From: Clostridiales bacterium
GTDB lineage: Bacteria; Bacillota; Clostridia; Christensenellales; CAG-917
Direction of reading: 5' to 3'
Assembly (NCBI GenBank): GCA_012800805.1
Contig: JAAZIO010000051.1
Span: forward strand, 1-6,724
DNA length: 6,724 nt
The notes beneath the pieces were generated by a model. That model did not search any database and was not told the origin of the DNA. It saw only the letters and a list, made by a program, of their open reading frames with translations. Below, piece by piece: positions 5,063 through 6,724 of the stretch (its first letter is position 1; each line of letters opens with the position of its first letter). Position numbers and translations under genes: made by a program.

Positions 5063-6109
5063 ATGGACAGGGAACAATTGCTGCAGCAGGAGATTGCAAA
5101 AATCGTAGCTCTCGGAAAAGCAAACGGGTTTGTTACCGTGGATGACGTCATGTCCCGTCTTGAGCATCTGACCACGGCGGCGGAAGACCTTGAGCTGGTT
5201 TTCAGCGCGCTCGCTGCCGAAAACATTCCGCTTAAAGAGAGCGCGAAAGAAGAGGAGCCCAACGACGACATCGACCTTGACGCAAGCGCCGATGACTCGG
5301 TTAAAATGTATCTTAAAGACATCGGAAAAGTGGAGCTGCTTACGGCAGAGCAGGAGATTGACCTTGCAAAGCGCATAGAGCAGGGCGACGAGGAGGCAAA
5401 GCGCGTCTTATCCGAGGCGAACTTAAGGCTTGTCGTATCGATTGCGAAACGCTATGTGGGAAGAGGTATGCAGTTTTTGGATTTGATTCAAGAAGGCAAC
5501 CTTGGCCTTATGAAAGCGGTTGAGAAGTTCGACTACAGAAAAGGTTTTAAATTCTCGACATACGCCACATGGTGGATACGCCAAGCAATCACCCGCGCGA
5601 TAGCCGACCAGGCAAGAACAATAAGAATTCCCGTCCATATGGTTGAAACCATAAATAAGCAGGTCAGGGCAACGCGCCAGCTTTTGCAAAAGCTTGGCAG
5701 AGAACCGCTTCCCGAAGAGATAGCAGAATATCTCGGCACAAGCGAGGAGAGAGTTCGCGAGATTCAAAAGATTGCCCAAGACCCCGTATCTCTTGAAACC
5801 CCAATCGGTGAGGAAGAAGACAGCCATCTTGGCGATTTCATAGAAGACAACACGGCGCAGTCTCCTGCGGATGTGGCGGAGAGCAATATGCTGAGAGAGC
5901 AGCTTATTCAGGTCTTAAGCACTCTCACACCCCGCGAGGAAAAGGTTTTGCGTCTGCGCTACGGCCTTGACGACAGTCACCCCAGAACGCTGGAGGAAGT
6001 AGGCAAGGAATTTAACGTAACGAGAGAGCGTATTCGCCAGATTGAGGCAAAGGCGCTGAGAAAATTAAGACATCCCAACAGGCTTAAAAAACTTAAAGAC
6101 TTTGACTGA
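5063..6109 (+). CDS. rpoD: Primary (housekeeping) RNA polymerase sigma factor, RpoD/SigA
   Basis: This sigma-70 subunit directs RNA polymerase to TTGACA/TATAAT promoters. It has 348 residues, the compact Gram-positive SigA form without the long insert seen in proteobacterial RpoD. In order: a short region 1.1 (about 1-55), an acidic linker (61-78), region 1.2 ([12 protein letters not shown], 78-88), region 2 ([39 protein letters not shown] split across 120-158, then [13 protein letters not shown] for -10 melting and binding), region 3 (about 187-250) and region 4 (287-348). Region 4 ends with the [23 protein letters not shown] that reads the -35 box. GAGGAG (5051-5056) lies six bases before the ATG. 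The stop overlaps the trmK start. The dnaG-rpoD pair is the Gram-positive form of the macromolecular synthesis operon. Confidence 0.98.
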   Translation: MDREQLLQQEIAKIVALGKANGFVTVDDVMSRLEHLTTAAEDLELVFSALAAENIPLKESAKEEEPNDDIDLDASADDSVKMYLKDIGKVELLTAEQEIDLAKRIEQGDEEAKRVLSEANLRLVVSIAKRYVGRGMQFLDLIQEGNLGLMKAVEKFDYRKGFKFSTYATWWIRQAITRAIADQARTIRIPVHMVETINKQVRATRQLLQKLGREPLPEEIAEYLGTSEERVREIQKIAQDPVSLETPIGEEEDSHLGDFIEDNTAQSPADVAESNMLREQLIQVLSTLTPREEKVLRLRYGLDDSHPRTLEEVGKEFNVTRERIRQIEAKALRKLRHPNRLKKLKDFD

Positions 6110-6724
6110 TGCCCGACCTTAGAATTAAAGCGGTTTTAAATCATGTCAATTGCCACACCCTTGCCGATATCGGTTGCGACCACGGCAAGCTGTCGGCAAG
6201 CGCTTTGATTATGAATAAAGCCGAAAAGGTTATAGCGACCGACATTTCAAAGCCCAGCTTAGACAAGGCGAAAAGGCTCTTTGAACACCTTAATTTAAAA
6301 GGCGATTTCAGATTGGGCGACGGGCTGAGGGTTTTAAACAGCGGTGAGGCGGATACGGTGGTAATTGCGGGTCTTGGCGGAAAGATAATAGCTGAGATTT
6401 TAGACGACGCTTTCAATGAGGGTAAAACCTTTTCAAAATATGTGCTTTGCGTAAACTCGCAGTCCGAAAAAGTGCGCGAAACATTAAACCGTCATAGAAA
6501 AAACATAGAGAGCGACGGCTACATATTTTGCGCGCGCAAAAGATACACCCTTATTTGCGCGAGCGACGAAGAAGCGGATAAAGAGCTGGACGCTTTTCAG
6601 ATAAGGTTTGGAAAGTTTTATAAAAGAGACAAAACAGCGGCGGCGGTTATACAAAAAGAGCTTGAGCGGTTTGAAAAGTTAAACCCTAAAGCCGAACCCG
6701 TGTTAAAGGAAATCAAGTTTTTAA
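6109..6724 (+). CDS. trmK: tRNA (adenine(22)-N1)-methyltransferase, TrmK family (3' end outside the window)
   Basis: This cytoplasmic enzyme uses S-adenosylmethionine to methylate A22 of tRNA. The ATG overlaps the rpoD stop (TGATG, sharing base 6109), so translation is probably coupled; only weak Shine-Dalgarno-like A/G sequence lies upstream inside rpoD. The visible 205 residues form a class I methyltransferase. SAM motif I is LADIGCDHGKL (residues 18-28, DIGxDH being typical of TrmK), followed by VIATDIS (41-47), RLGDGLRVL (68-76), the family signature IAGLGG (86-91), usually IAGMGG, and YVLCVNSQSEKVRETL where relatives carry an LQPN-type motif. A charged helical segment follows from about residue 152, as in the TrmK C-terminal coiled coil. 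The frame is still open at the window end, so the length is unknown. In Bacillus-type genomes trmK also lies downstream of sigA, often followed by a Nif3-like gene. Confidence 0.88.
   Translation, partial: MPDLRIKAVLNHVNCHTLADIGCDHGKLSASALIMNKAEKVIATDISKPSLDKAKRLFEHLNLKGDFRLGDGLRVLNSGEADTVVIAGLGGKIIAEILDDAFNEGKTFSKYVLCVNSQSEKVRETLNRHRKNIESDGYIFCARKRYTLICASDEEADKELDAFQIRFGKFYKRDKTAAAVIQKELERFEKLNPKAEPVLKEIKFL

Noticed and set aside
4922..5376. Minus-strand frames of 81 and 144 codons across the dnaG-rpoD junction
   Set aside because: The Ser/Phe-rich translations are typical shadows of Glu/Lys-rich sense codons.
5190..5378. Plus-strand 62-codon frame inside rpoD
   Set aside because: It lies out of frame within rpoD regions 1.1-1.2 and has no ribosome binding site.
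5423..5827. Minus-strand frames within rpoD (134 and 68 codons)
   Set aside because: They are antisense to the most conserved sigma regions 2 and 3, and no recognisable protein is encoded.
6141..6416. Minus-strand 91-codon frame at the right end
   Set aside because: It is antisense to trmK, whose SAM-binding motifs and coupling to rpoD clearly identify the plus strand as coding.

Overview
The window looks like chromosomal DNA of a low-to-mid-GC member of the Bacillota, most likely class Clostridia. Evidence for this is a bacterial pyruvate phosphate dikinase, a dnaG-rpoD(sigA)-trmK gene order with no rpsU in front of dnaG, strong AGGAG-type ribosome binding sites, and compact stem-loop plus T-run terminators. 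Genus and species cannot be read from the sequence.

Layout. (1) Positions 2-1414 hold the 3' half of ppdK, which runs in from the left edge and ends at a strong terminator. (2) Positions 1444-3105 form a visibly AT-richer accessory islet. It holds a tandem 26-bp repeat pair, a minus-strand gene for a small XRE/Cro-type repressor, a divergent plus-strand gene for a small lipoprotein, a 338-bp gap rich in terminators, and a minus-strand gene for a second lipoprotein that is a clear paralogue of the first (41 of 70 mature residues identical). (3) Positions 3272-6724 hold a tight plus-strand housekeeping operon: dnaG (primase), rpoD (primary sigma factor) and trmK (tRNA m1A22 methyltransferase). 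trmK runs off the right edge and does not appear as a closed reading frame.

The most interesting part is the 229-bp divergent region 1942-2170. It carries four copies of an imperfect 18-bp dyad with arms CTAA and TTAG. One lies exactly between the -35 and -10 boxes of the first lipoprotein gene, and others lie in and next to the putative promoter of the XRE gene. This is the architecture of an autoregulated repressor that also silences a divergent target. The target is an uncharacterised lipoprotein whose paralogue next door lacks these sites. A small repressor-controlled surface or envelope module therefore appears to sit between two conserved housekeeping blocks.

The function of the lipoprotein family is not recognised. 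No tRNA, rRNA, transposase, CRISPR array or riboswitch was seen.
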